A stretch of DNA of 64,000 bases, from the NCBI RefSeq assembly GCF_900168205.1, contig NZ_FUZE01000018.1:33045-97044 (forward strand), written 5' to 3'. The stretch is from Chryseobacterium balustinum. Its GTDB lineage: Bacteria > Bacteroidota > Bacteroidia > Flavobacteriales > Weeksellaceae. Positions 6,795-14,891 of the stretch are shown piece by piece. A model generated the notes under the pieces. That model saw only the letters and a program-made list of their open reading frames with translations. It made no database searches and had not been told where the DNA came from. The translations under genes and the position numbers were made by a program. Within the stretch, counting starts at the first letter, position 1. Each line of letters starts with the position of its first letter.

Positions 6795-8420
6795 ATGGCA
6801 AAAGAAATAAAATTCGATATCGAGTCAAGAGACGCTCTAAAAAGAGGGGTTGATGCATTGGCTAATGCAGTAAAAGTAACTTTAGGACCAAAAGGTAGAA
6901 ACGTAGTGATCGAAAAATCTTTCGGTGCACCTCACGTTACTAAAGATGGTGTTTCTGTAGCAAAAGAAATCGAACTTGAAGACAGAGTAGAAAATATGGG
7001 AGCGCAAATGGTAAAAGAAGTTGCTTCCAAAACTAATGATATCGCAGGAGACGGTACTACTACCGCTACTGTTTTGGCACAGGCTATCGTAAGAGAAGGT
7101 CTTAAGAACGTAGCTGCAGGTGCAAACCCAATGGATTTGAAAAGAGGGATCGACAAAGCAGTAACTGCAGTTGTTGAAAACCTTAAATCTCAATCTAAAA
7201 CAGTTGGTGATTCTACAGAAATGGTGAAGCAAGTTGCTTCAGTTTCTGCTAACAACGACGAAACAATCGGTGCTTTAATCGCTGAAGCTTTCGGAAAAGT
7301 TGGTAAAGAAGGAGTTATCACAGTAGAAGAAGCTAAAGGTATCGACACAACAGTTGATGTTGTAGAAGGTATGCAGTTTGACAGAGGTTACCAGTCGCCA
7401 TATTTCGTGACTAACCCTGAGAAAATGTTAGTTGAACTAGAAAATCCTTACATCCTTTTAGTGGAGAAAAAGATTTCTTCAATGAAAGAATTGCTTCCGG
7501 TTCTTGAGCCAATCGCTCAAGGAGGTAAATCTTTATTGATTATCTCTGAAGAAGTTGAAGGTGAAGCTTTGGCAACTTTAGTGGTAAACAAATTGAGAGG
7601 TTCTCTTAAAATTGCTGCTGTAAAAGCTCCAGGATTTGGAGACAGAAGAAAAGCAATGTTGGAAGATATCGCAATCCTTACAGGAGGAACAGTGATCTCT
7701 GAAGAGCAAGGTTTCACAATGGAAAACATTACCATTGATATGTTGGGAACTGCTGAGAAAGTATCTATCGACAAAGACAACACAACAGTTGTAAACGGTG
7801 GTGGTGAAGAAAGCAAGATCAAAGGAAGAGTTGCTCAGATCAAAGCTCAGATGGAAACGACTACTTCTGACTACGACAGAGAAAAACTACAGGAGAGATT
7901 GGCTAAATTAGCTGGTGGTGTTGCCGTACTTTACGTAGGTGCAGCTTCTGAAGTTGAAATGAAAGAGAAAAAAGACAGAGTTGATGATGCACTTCACGCT
8001 ACAAGAGCAGCAGTTGAAGAAGGTATTGTTGCAGGTGGTGGTGTTGCTTTCGTAAGAGCTATTTCTGCTTTAGAAAATCTTCAAGGGATCAATGCTGACG
8101 AAACTACAGGGATCAAGATCGTAAAAAGAGCAATCGAAGAGCCATTGAGACAAATCGTTGCTAACGCAGGAGGTGAAGGTTCTGTAATCGTTGCTAAAGT
8201 TGCAGAAGGAACTGGAGATTTCGGTTACAATGCTAAAACTGACGAGTATGTAAACATGCTTGAAGCAGGTATCATCGACCCTACAAAAGTAACAAGAGTT
8301 GCCCTTGAAAATGCAGCTTCTGTTTCTGGAATGCTATTGACAACTGAATGTGTGATCACTGAAGTGAAAAGCGCAGAACCAGCTATGCCAATGGGAGGTG
8401 GAATGCCGGGAATGATGTAA
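6795..8420 (+). CDS. groEL: chaperonin GroEL
   Basis: The 541-residue product is full length and has the expected landmarks: the ATP-site segments TLGPKGRNVV and AGDGTTTATVL, GGGVAF(V)RA in the equatorial domain, and a Gly-Met-rich tail ending GGGMPGMM. It forms the double heptameric ring which, with GroES, encloses and folds proteins in the cytosol. Codon use is that of a highly expressed gene, with regular AAC, ATC and CCA codons. A terminator follows at 8449. Confidence 0.98.
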   Translation: MAKEIKFDIESRDALKRGVDALANAVKVTLGPKGRNVVIEKSFGAPHVTKDGVSVAKEIELEDRVENMGAQMVKEVASKTNDIAGDGTTTATVLAQAIVREGLKNVAAGANPMDLKRGIDKAVTAVVENLKSQSKTVGDSTEMVKQVASVSANNDETIGALIAEAFGKVGKEGVITVEEAKGIDTTVDVVEGMQFDRGYQSPYFVTNPEKMLVELENPYILLVEKKISSMKELLPVLEPIAQGGKSLLIISEEVEGEALATLVVNKLRGSLKIAAVKAPGFGDRRKAMLEDIAILTGGTVISEEQGFTMENITIDMLGTAEKVSIDKDNTTVVNGGGEESKIKGRVAQIKAQMETTTSDYDREKLQERLAKLAGGVAVLYVGAASEVEMKEKKDRVDDALHATRAAVEEGIVAGGGVAFVRAISALENLQGINADETTGIKIVKRAIEEPLRQIVANAGGEGSVIVAKVAEGTGDFGYNAKTDEYVNMLEAGIIDPTKVTRVALENAASVSGMLLTTECVITEVKSAEPAMPMGGGMPGMM

Positions 8421-8448
8421 CGGTCATCGACCGAGGCAATATAAATTT

Positions 8449-8480
8449 AAACCGTTCAGATTTTTCTGAGCGGTTTTTTA
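8449..8480 (+). terminator. terminator of the groESL transcript
   Basis: AACCGTTCAGA and TCTGAGCGGTT pair with one G-T pair, followed by TTTTTTA. The same AACCGnTC-type stem is used by several genes in this window (10610, 16960, 25462). Confidence 0.8.
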
Positions 8481-8610
8481 TTTTCAAATAACTAAAATAC
8501 GGTTTTCCGTAATGAGAAATTATTTTAATATTTTAAATTAGTCCAAAATATATTTTATCAATACAATTACAACAATAATATAACAATTAATCACAGTAAC
8601 TTTTCTCAAA

Positions 8611-8652
8611 ATATCTCATTATCATTACAGATTCTGTGTATATTTGAGATAT
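8611..8652 (+). promoter_or_regulatory. -7 box and flanking inverted repeat upstream of the CBASS pair
   Basis: TATATTTG at 8639-8646 matches the flavobacterial -7 box; no TTG is seen at the normal distance upstream. An exact 8-bp inverted repeat, ATATCTCA (8611-8618) and TGAGATAT (8645-8652), spans the box, so a repressor could occlude it. The CD-NTase starts at 8675. Confidence 0.4.
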
Positions 8653-8674
8653 ATCATCAATATTTACACAAATT

Positions 8675-9658
8675 ATGGCAAAAACAGTAGATAAAGCATT
8701 TAGTGAATTTAATACAGAAACCGTGAATTTAAACCCAGATAGAACATCAAAAGCCAAGTCGAGTCGTGATTGGTTATGGGGTCAATTAAATGCATTGGAT
8801 TCTAAAGAAGGTTTAGAGTTTCCTTTCAAAAATCATTATAAACATATAAAATTTGGATCTTTCGCAAGGAAAACAAAAATTCGAGAACTTGATGATATTG
8901 ATATAATGTTTTGTTTTACTGCAAATGATGCAACTTACTCACAATCTGGTAATACATATTATATACAGACTATAAATGCTGGTGAAAGACTAAAAAAATT
9001 ATCAGATAATAACATTTTAAATTCAAAAAAGGTTGTAAATAAAGTAAAAAATTCTCTTTCAGAAATTGAACATTACAAATCTGCAGAAATTCACTCAAGA
9101 GGTGAAGCCGCTACACTAAGCCTTCAAAGTTATGAGTGGGTTTTCGATATTGTTCCTTGTTTTTATACAGACACTAATCTTTATCTTATTCCAGATGGTA
9201 ATGGAAATTGGAAGTCTACTGATCCTCGAATTGATCAAGATTTAATCACATCTACAAATCAGAATTATGATGGCAAATTATTACAACTAATTAGAACTTT
9301 AAAATATTGGAATAAACATAATTCTTCTTATATTATTGGATCATATCTTTTTGAACAGTTTGTAATTAATTTTGCAAAAACAAAAGCAGAATTATCTAAA
9401 TGGATAGATTTTGATATTAGAGATTTTTTTTATTATCTAAAAAATCATATTTATAATAATGTTAACGATCCAAAAGGTATTCAAGGAAACTTGAATAATC
9501 TTACCTTTGAACAAAAATATTCAATATCAAACAAAGCTAATTGGGCTTATGATAAAGCTGTAGAGGCTATAAATGCAGAAACAAAGGATTCACATCAAGA
9601 AAAAGCTATAAATAAGTGGCGTGAAATATTTGGAACTAAATTTCCAATTTATGAATAA
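8675..9658 (+). CDS. CD-NTase (SMODS nucleotidyltransferase) of a CBASS-like system
   Basis: The 327-residue product has the polymerase-beta-type nucleotidyltransferase signature: helix-N motif GSFARKTKIR at residues 61-70, metal ligands Asp74 and Asp76 in DDIDIMF, and a third acidic residue Asp158 in VFDIVPC. A helical C-terminal half follows, as in CD-NTases that make cyclic oligonucleotide signals on phage infection. The next gene overlaps by 8 nt and encodes a four-transmembrane protein of the S-4TM type, known as a CBASS effector family. No Cap2/Cap3 ubiquitin-like genes or HORMA/TRIP13 genes are nearby, which would make it a minimal type I layout. The nucleotide product cannot be deduced by eye. 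Confidence 0.85.
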   Translation: MAKTVDKAFSEFNTETVNLNPDRTSKAKSSRDWLWGQLNALDSKEGLEFPFKNHYKHIKFGSFARKTKIRELDDIDIMFCFTANDATYSQSGNTYYIQTINAGERLKKLSDNNILNSKKVVNKVKNSLSEIEHYKSAEIHSRGEAATLSLQSYEWVFDIVPCFYTDTNLYLIPDGNGNWKSTDPRIDQDLITSTNQNYDGKLLQLIRTLKYWNKHNSSYIIGSYLFEQFVINFAKTKAELSKWIDFDIRDFFYYLKNHIYNNVNDPKGIQGNLNNLTFEQKYSISNKANWAYDKAVEAINAETKDSHQEKAINKWREIFGTKFPIYE

Positions 9659-10556
9659 AGGAAAAGATATATTCAATAGACAAAATTTAGCTATAAACAT
9701 TGATAAACTTCTTGCTCAAAGAAGATTATACTCTAATGCAAAAAAGGTAAATTACTTTCTTATTTGTCTCACGGTGATTATACCCATAATTATTTCATTA
9801 ATAACTAATCTTACAATAATTGAAATTAATGACAAACATTGGATTTATGTTTTATTCACTGTCTTTGCAATTATTTTAGAAAAAATTTTTGAAATTTATA
9901 TAGATAGATGCAAAAAAACGGCCGCTTCAATTCAAGAAGATTTTGATACAACAATTTTTCCACTTCCTGAAAATGAATTGCTAAATACTACATATGTTGA
10001 TGCAGATATAATTAGATATTACTCAAAGAAAGATAAAAACAACAATAAAAAGGTTGAAAAGGTAACCAGTTGGTATTCGAAAGAAATTAAAAATATTGAT
10101 ACAAACATTGCTATATTATTTTGTCAAAGAATGAATATTTGCTATGATCAAAATATTAAAAAGAAATACAATATACTTCTTATCATACTGTCAATTTTGA
10201 CATTTCTTATTTTATTAAGTTTTTCACTATCAAATAATTTTTCTTTAATGAAGTTTATGATAGAAGTAGTTTTACCTTCAATTCCAATATTTAATTTCAC
10301 ATATAAAGAATTTAACACCAACTTAGAATCAGTTGATAATCTTCAAAAACTCAGAGAAATTATTGAAGAAAATTTGAACTCAATTTCTCTGAACGACTCT
10401 ATTAGTACTGAAGAACTTCGTAGAATACAAGATAGAATTTATCAAAATAGAATATTAAGTCCTTTAATTCCTGACTTCATTTATAGTTTTTTATGGAGCA
10501 AATTAGAAGATCAAATGAATTATTCTGTTAAAACTAAAATAGAAGAAATTAGCTAA
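9651..10556 (+). CDS. S-4TM family putative pore-forming effector
   Basis: From ATG at 9651, which overlaps the CD-NTase stop (ATGAATAA), the product has 301 residues; a longer upstream start would sit deep in the CD-NTase gene and is unlikely. Two membrane pairs are clear: YFLICLTVIIPIIISLIT with WIYVLFTVFAIILEKIFEIY near residues 35-85, and NILLIILSILTFLILLSFSL with a segment around MKFMIEVVLPSIPIF near 175-220. Length, spacing and linkage fit the SMODS-associated 4TM effector family, predicted to breach the inner membrane when it binds the cyclic nucleotide. Lys- and Glu-rich cytosolic segments lie between and after the pairs. Confidence 0.8.
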   Translation: MNKGKDIFNRQNLAINIDKLLAQRRLYSNAKKVNYFLICLTVIIPIIISLITNLTIIEINDKHWIYVLFTVFAIILEKIFEIYIDRCKKTAASIQEDFDTTIFPLPENELLNTTYVDADIIRYYSKKDKNNNKKVEKVTSWYSKEIKNIDTNIAILFCQRMNICYDQNIKKKYNILLIILSILTFLILLSFSLSNNFSLMKFMIEVVLPSIPIFNFTYKEFNTNLESVDNLQKLREIIEENLNSISLNDSISTEELRRIQDRIYQNRILSPLIPDFIYSFLWSKLEDQMNYSVKTKIEEIS

Positions 10557-10570
10557 ATAACCTCCCAACT

Positions 10571-10595
10571 GCGCAAAGTCTCATGACTTTGTGCA
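10571..10595. repeat. palindromic intergenic unit, GCAAAGTCTCATGACTTTG type
   Basis: GCGCAAAGTCTCATGACTTT followed by GTGCA folds on itself (GC-CAAAGTC / GACTTTG-GC with a short loop). Related units lie at 10711-10740 (CCGCAAAGTCTCCCGACTTT) and, degraded, at 12241-12262 and 13511-13530. Short, palindromic, intergenic and repeated, they are REP-like. Confidence 0.5.
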
Positions 10596-10609
10596 ATAAT
10601 GATAAAACA

Positions 10610-10638
10610 AAACCGCTCCCATCTGAGCGGTTTTTCCA
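10610..10638 (+). terminator. terminator after the CBASS pair
   Basis: AAACCGCTC and GAGCGGTTT flank the loop CCATCT, followed by TTTCC. It is placed to end the CD-NTase/S-4TM transcript. Confidence 0.7.
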
Positions 10639-10846
10639 TATCAAAACGAATTCAAGATCTCATATTTCCAATCCTCCATTTTTTCCTATCTTTAAAACCA
10701 AATCCCCCTCGCTCCGCAAAGTCTCCCGACTTTGAGGCAGTAAAACAAATTCCAAAACATGATCAAATACCCGATGTCGCGGATTTGGAATCTGTGACTT
10801 TCCCAATGCTGGTGTAAACGTCTCGCTCATACTCAAAAACACAAAA

Positions 10847-10876
10847 ACCGCTCCATCCGAGCGGTTTTCACTTTTC
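10847..10876 (+). terminator. AACCGCTC hairpin in the repeat region
   Basis: AAAACCGCTCCATCCGAGCG followed by GTTTTC is a near copy of the terminator at 10610. With no gene directly upstream it is probably part of the repeat element. Confidence 0.5.
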
Positions 10877-10893
10877 AATATAATCTATAAATA

Positions 10894-11100
10894 GAAAACT
10901 ACACTTTTTGCCTGGAATTCCAGCCTAATTGCTTGATCGTCGAACCTTTTAGGTTAGAAGTTCACCCTTTTTGCTCGGAATTTCAGCCTAATTGCCTGGT
11001 CGTTGAACCTTTTAGACTGGAAAACTACCCTTTTAGGTTCAAATTCCACCCTTTTTGCATGGAATTCCAATCATATTGATTCGTCATTGAACGATTTTGA
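10894..11100. repeat. degenerate tandem repeat, unit about 63 nt, three copies
   Basis: Each unit has the order GAAAACTACaCTTTTTGC, TGGAATTCCAGCCTAATTG, then CGTCGAACCTTTTAG. Copies of the GGAATTyCA core start at 10914, 10977 and 11060. The first two are 63 nt apart; the third is displaced by about 20 nt of extra sequence. No reading frame stays open across the units. Confidence 0.6.
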
Positions 11101-11257
11101 CTGATTAATAAGATTACATTAAAGAAATTATATTTGTAGAATGGTTTTTCCATTTCAAAACAAAGTCGATATCTCACACTTCCAATCCACCACTTTTCCC
11201 TATATTTAAAACATATTTTCCTACACAGAGAATCAATTAGACCAAACCTCAACGCCC

Positions 11258-12184
11258 TTGAAAACAAAATCATTTCTCCTTTCACTTTTCGGTTTATGCT
11301 TAGTCAATGCACAAACCCTAAATTTTAAACATCTCGCGGATATGTCTATGAAAAGAGGAGCGATAAGCAGTACCATTGCAGATGACAATATCTATGTGAG
11401 CAATGGCTATAAAGATACGGATGGTAATGCCACTATTATTGAAAAATACAGTATTAAAGATAACCGTTGGAGTGTAATCAATTCTAGTCTGGTTCCTAAA
11501 AGATTCGCCAATTCGGAGACTTACAATAATAAAATCTATATTTTTAACGGTTGGGGAAACAGCAATCTTGAAATTATAGACCTTGAAACGCATAAAAAGA
11601 CAAAGGGAGCAGTTAATCATGCCTACACAGGAAATGCAGGTTCTGCCATTCATAACGGAAAAATATATACGTTCGGAGGAAGTGGGCTAAACAATGCCGC
11701 CACCACCGTATTTTCTGATAGATTCCAATATTATGACATTGCTTCAGACACATGGCATCGTTTACCGGATATGCCAACAGCCAGAGAAGCAAGGGGCAAA
11801 ATTGTGAATGATAAGCTTTATGTTATTGGTGGCTTTAACGGAACCTCATCCCGTCTGGTGAATGTTTACGATATCAACAAAAATATGTGGACAGAGCAAT
11901 ATACGATGCCTGCTGCGATATCCGGTCATTCATTAGCGGTGTCCGGTAATAAGATCTTTATTGCAGGCGGTTATAATAATCAAAATTTTCTGGCCTATTT
12001 TGATACAGAAACCAATAAATTACATAAGTTATCATCCAATATGATTCCCAGACGACACGCTGCTGCAGAAATATATAATAATAAATTATACATCATGGGT
12101 GGAAGTACAGCATCTTCAACCAAATCATCTATTAAAAGCATTCAGGTTGCAGATATTAGCGAAGGAGCACTTTCCGCTAAATAA
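11258..12184 (+). CDS. secreted Kelch-repeat beta-propeller protein
   Basis: The product of 308 residues begins MKTKSFLLSLFGLCLVNAQ, a clear signal peptide, when read from TTG at 11258; no ATG in frame would keep that signal, so TTG is the likely start. Six Kelch blades are visible, each ending in the xYxxGG-like pattern: IYVSNGY, IYIFNGW, IYTFGGS, LYVIGGF, IFIAGGY and LYIMGGS. Kelch propellers bind proteins or sugars; some relatives are sialic acid epimerases, but nothing nearby supports that here. It stands alone between repeat regions. Confidence 0.8.
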   Translation: MKTKSFLLSLFGLCLVNAQTLNFKHLADMSMKRGAISSTIADDNIYVSNGYKDTDGNATIIEKYSIKDNRWSVINSSLVPKRFANSETYNNKIYIFNGWGNSNLEIIDLETHKKTKGAVNHAYTGNAGSAIHNGKIYTFGGSGLNNAATTVFSDRFQYYDIASDTWHRLPDMPTAREARGKIVNDKLYVIGGFNGTSSRLVNVYDINKNMWTEQYTMPAAISGHSLAVSGNKIFIAGGYNNQNFLAYFDTETNKLHKLSSNMIPRRHAAAEIYNNKLYIMGGSTASSTKSSIKSIQVADISEGALSAK

Positions 12185-12285
12185 ATATTCCACCGCTGCC
12201 ACACAGATCCCCTCGTGTGGCTTTGTGAAAATTATTCCGTTAAGTCTCCCTACTTTGTCGATGTGTTAAAAACAAATTCCATCTA
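12185..12285. repeat. eroded intergenic repeat units
   Basis: The gap contains CACACAGATCCCCTCGTGTG, a self-complementary stretch, then TAAGTCTCCCTACTTTGTCG, a degraded version of the CAAAGTCTCnnGACTTTG unit at 10571 and 10711. Confidence 0.4.
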
Positions 12286-12741
12286 ATGATCAAACAAATT
12301 CTTTCAACTTTAATTTTATCTCTCTTCCTCATCAACTGTAAAACCCCAGAAACCATAAAATACGTCGTCGGTCAGGAGTGGAATTACAAAACCCGCACAG
12401 GTGAGGAAAAATCCACGCTGAAAATTTTAAAAATAGAAGATTATCCAAAACACGGAAAGGTGATTCACATCTCAATTGGTGGATTGAAGGTGGGAGATCC
12501 TGATGTAGAAAAAGGTTTTGCAAAGGAATTCACACACATTCCAATTACTGAGGAAGCATTAGATAAAAGTGTTACTAAATTAAAAAACGAAAAAGTAAAA
12601 CTTCCCAGTAAAATAGACGGCTACGATTATTGGAAAGAAGAATTTGACCAAGGAATCGCTGGAGTATTTTCAATCCCAGTCTCTGAAATTGTAGATTTAA
12701 TGGAAGAATCAATCATCACCGGAAATGGCGTTGTGGAATAG
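12286..12741 (+). CDS. putative lipoprotein of unknown function
   Basis: The 151-residue product has a lipoprotein signal, MIKQILSTLILSLFLINCKT, with Cys18 as the expected lipidation site. The rest is hydrophilic, with YVVGQEWNYKTRTGEEKSTL near the start and Lys-rich middle and acidic end. I do not recognise a domain. It is a single gene flanked by repeat units on both sides, so it may be part of the accessory region. Confidence 0.7.
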   Translation: MIKQILSTLILSLFLINCKTPETIKYVVGQEWNYKTRTGEEKSTLKILKIEDYPKHGKVIHISIGGLKVGDPDVEKGFAKEFTHIPITEEALDKSVTKLKNEKVKLPSKIDGYDYWKEEFDQGIAGVFSIPVSEIVDLMEESIITGNGVVE

Positions 12742-12893
12742 ATCACATTATTTTAATGTCCTCGCTGTCGCAGATTTGCAATCCGTGACTTTTAATATAG
12801 AGCATAAATTATAAATCCACACTATCCAAAATATTATAAACCTTTCCCATTTCCAGAACGGTTTTTTGTTAATTTTACAGTCAACAATAAATT
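12742..12893. repeat. intergenic repeat unit, GCAGATTTGCAATCCGTGAC type
   Basis: At 12762-12790 the sequence reads CGCTGTCGCAGATTTGCAAT then CCGTGACTTTT, a near copy of the unit at 10772-10800. An ACGGTTTTTTG hairpin remnant follows. Confidence 0.4.
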
Positions 12894-13484
12894 ATGAGTT
12901 ATATAGAAACGAAAATTGATGAAGCATTCATTACGACTTTCCTGCTTCCGAGAGAAAAGGTAGTGACCGATTTTTTAGTGGATGTGTTGAGTTCTCAATA
13001 TCAATTTAGAGAAGATGACAGAAAAATCGAAGTAATTAGTTTGTATTATTATGCTGCCAATCCTTTGGCTTTTCTATTTGCTTTGCCCAATTATGAATAT
13101 TACGCTCCAGATAAAACCACGCAGATCGCAGAATTGCATTTGAAAAATCATTCTTTGGAAGACTACTCCTATTTTGATGTTCAGGAATTGTGTAAAACAG
13201 TTTTGAATGAAAATAATATCGATTATTCAGCCTATCTCAATGATGAAAATCACTTGGATTTTGCCAATTATTGGGAAAATCAAAACGGTTTGGAAATTGA
13301 CTTCATTAAAAACTGCTGGAAAAAAGCAAAAGAAAATACCCGCTCAAAAATGATTGGATTTTTAGAATCATCAGACAATTCAGCAGGAATATTTGATTTG
13401 GATAATGGTTTTGAACTTCCATTTGAAATAGAAATTGATGAATATTTACAATCCAGAGGTTTTCTAATTAATAAAGAAATTTAA
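12894..13484 (+). CDS. hypothetical protein
   Basis: The 196-residue acidic protein has no signal peptide or membrane segment. It opens MSYIETKIDEAFITTFLLPR and is rich in aromatic residues (YYYAANPLAFLFALPNYEYY). I do not recognise a family. Its normal codon use and the full-length open frame support a real gene. It could be a cytosolic accessory factor. Confidence 0.65.
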   Translation: MSYIETKIDEAFITTFLLPREKVVTDFLVDVLSSQYQFREDDRKIEVISLYYYAANPLAFLFALPNYEYYAPDKTTQIAELHLKNHSLEDYSYFDVQELCKTVLNENNIDYSAYLNDENHLDFANYWENQNGLEIDFIKNCWKKAKENTRSKMIGFLESSDNSAGIFDLDNGFELPFEIEIDEYLQSRGFLINKEI

Positions 13485-13651
13485 ATTTGATAAAGTGAAA
13501 ACAATCACGAAAGAGACTCTCCCACTTCCGTACAATTGCATCCTGCAGCTTATCTAAAAAATCAAAACCGCTCAATTCCCAGAGTGTTTTTTTCATTTCA
13601 AAACAAATTCTTAAGTTTACAGGTTCTGCAAACCTAAAAAATCCTTTCGTA
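13485..13651. repeat. intergenic repeat remnants before arr
   Basis: AGAGACTCTCCCACTTCCG is a degraded GCAAAGTCTCCCGACTTTG unit. It is followed by AAACCGCTCAATTCCCAGAG and TTTTTCATTTCAAAACAAAT, which matches part of the repeats at 10627 and 11140. Confidence 0.4.
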
Positions 13652-14077
13652 ATGGAAAACAAAAAAGATGAACAAATTCTGGATAACGGTCCGTTCTACC
13701 ACGGTACAAAAGCCGATTTACAAATTGGTGATCTGCTCAATCCCGGATTCGAGTCGAATTACTATCCCGAGATCATTATGAATCACATCTATTTTACGGC
13801 ATTACAAAACGGCGCCGGATTAGCTGCTGCGCTCGCAAAAGGTGATGGCTGTGAAAGAATTTATATCGTAGAACCAACAGGAACATTTGAAAATGACCCC
13901 AACGTAACCGATAAAAAATTTCCGGGAAACCCTACCCGCTCTTATCGAAGTACAGAACCTTTAAAGATTATTGGCGAGGTCACCGAATGGATTAAACTAA
14001 CAGATGAAGAACTTCAAAACTGGAAGGAAAGAATTGCAAAACTTCGGGAAAATCCTGATGCTGAGATTATTAATTAA
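13652..14077 (+). CDS. arr: NAD+-rifampin ADP-ribosyltransferase (Arr)
   Basis: The 141-residue product has the Arr pattern: GPFYHGTKADLQIGDLL at residues 13-29, NHIYFTAL at 44-51, YIVEPTGTFENDPNVTDKKF and PGNPTRSYR. His17, Tyr47 and Asp82 fall at the positions of the catalytic triad of Arr enzymes. Arr inactivates rifamycins by ADP-ribosylating them with NAD+. The length is normal for the family. It is flanked by repeats and by a GNAT gene and lies 3 kb from a broken aminoglycoside-resistance gene. In flavobacteria it is probably an intrinsic gene rather than a recent arrival, because its base composition matches its neighbours. Confidence 0.92.
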   Translation: MENKKDEQILDNGPFYHGTKADLQIGDLLNPGFESNYYPEIIMNHIYFTALQNGAGLAAALAKGDGCERIYIVEPTGTFENDPNVTDKKFPGNPTRSYRSTEPLKIIGEVTEWIKLTDEELQNWKERIAKLRENPDAEIIN

Positions 14078-14233
14078 AACATAAATCTATTTATAAATAA
14101 AGAAATTACAATGAATGTTATATTGGCGAAAATCGGAGTTAAACATCAAGTTAAAACTCTCATTAATTACCATCTGTGCCAATAGTAACAATCAATATTT
14201 CTGAGTAAAAAATCACCAAATCATAAAAATAAA

Positions 14234-14734
14234 ATGAACCTTCCACCATACAATAAATTTCCGGAAATTGATTCCGAAACCATTATTTTGAGAGAAATTA
14301 AAGATGATGATATCAAAGATGTTGTTGAAATATCTTTCTATGATGCAATGCCTGCTTCTACTGTTGAAAATGCAAAAGAAATGCAGAATAGAATCAATCA
14401 GGATTACCAAAACGGCACATCAATTCATTGGGGAATAGCCAATAAACAAACCAATCAAATTATGGGTACCTTAGGCTATTATCGTGGTTTTGATAATGGA
14501 ATTGGAGAATTGGGTTGTGTATTAAAACCTGAATTTTATGGAAAAGGTTTTATGACAACAGCGATGAAACTGGCTGCCGAATTTGGACTTAATCATATGG
14601 GTCTTACAAAAGTAATTGCGATTACAGACAAAAATAATAACAGCGCAATAAAACTTTTCAACAGAGTTGGCTTTGTTAAAACGGCAGATCTTGAAGAAAA
14701 TGAAATTGAATATCAATTTGTAAATAAATTTTAA
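14234..14734 (+). CDS. GNAT family N-acetyltransferase, RimJ/RimL type
   Basis: The 166-residue product reads ETIILREIKDDDIKDVVEIS at the start, GELGCVLKPEFYGKGFMTTA in the acetyl-CoA-binding motif A, and NNNSAIKLFNRVGFVKTADL in motif B. The GKGFM segment is the pyrophosphate-binding loop. These cytosolic enzymes acetylate ribosomal proteins or small amines; the substrate here is unknown. It sits alone after arr. Confidence 0.85.
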   Translation: MNLPPYNKFPEIDSETIILREIKDDDIKDVVEISFYDAMPASTVENAKEMQNRINQDYQNGTSIHWGIANKQTNQIMGTLGYYRGFDNGIGELGCVLKPEFYGKGFMTTAMKLAAEFGLNHMGLTKVIAITDKNNNSAIKLFNRVGFVKTADLEENEIEYQFVNKF

Positions 14735-14891
14735 CCGCGAAGTTCACGTAAAAGCACAATTTGTTTTAATTAAAAAAAACATTATTAACGACGCACTTCC
14801 CTATCCTATCTAATGAAAATTTAACTCCACCTCGAAGGATTTTTCTTGTTCTATTAAACCAATGTATGTATTATTGTAAAAAAAAATAATC

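Larger units (their letters stand above)
10557..11257. other. gene-free repeat region, 700 bp
   Basis: I see no convincing gene here; the frames are short and frame-inconsistent. The region holds a terminator (10610), palindromic GCAAAGTCTC-type units (10571, 10711), a GCGGATTTGGAATCTGTGAC unit (10777), a second hairpin terminator (10847) and a degenerate 63-nt tandem repeat (10894-11100). A stretch of about 75 bp at 10627-10705 is repeated imperfectly at 11140-11218. Confidence 0.7.
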
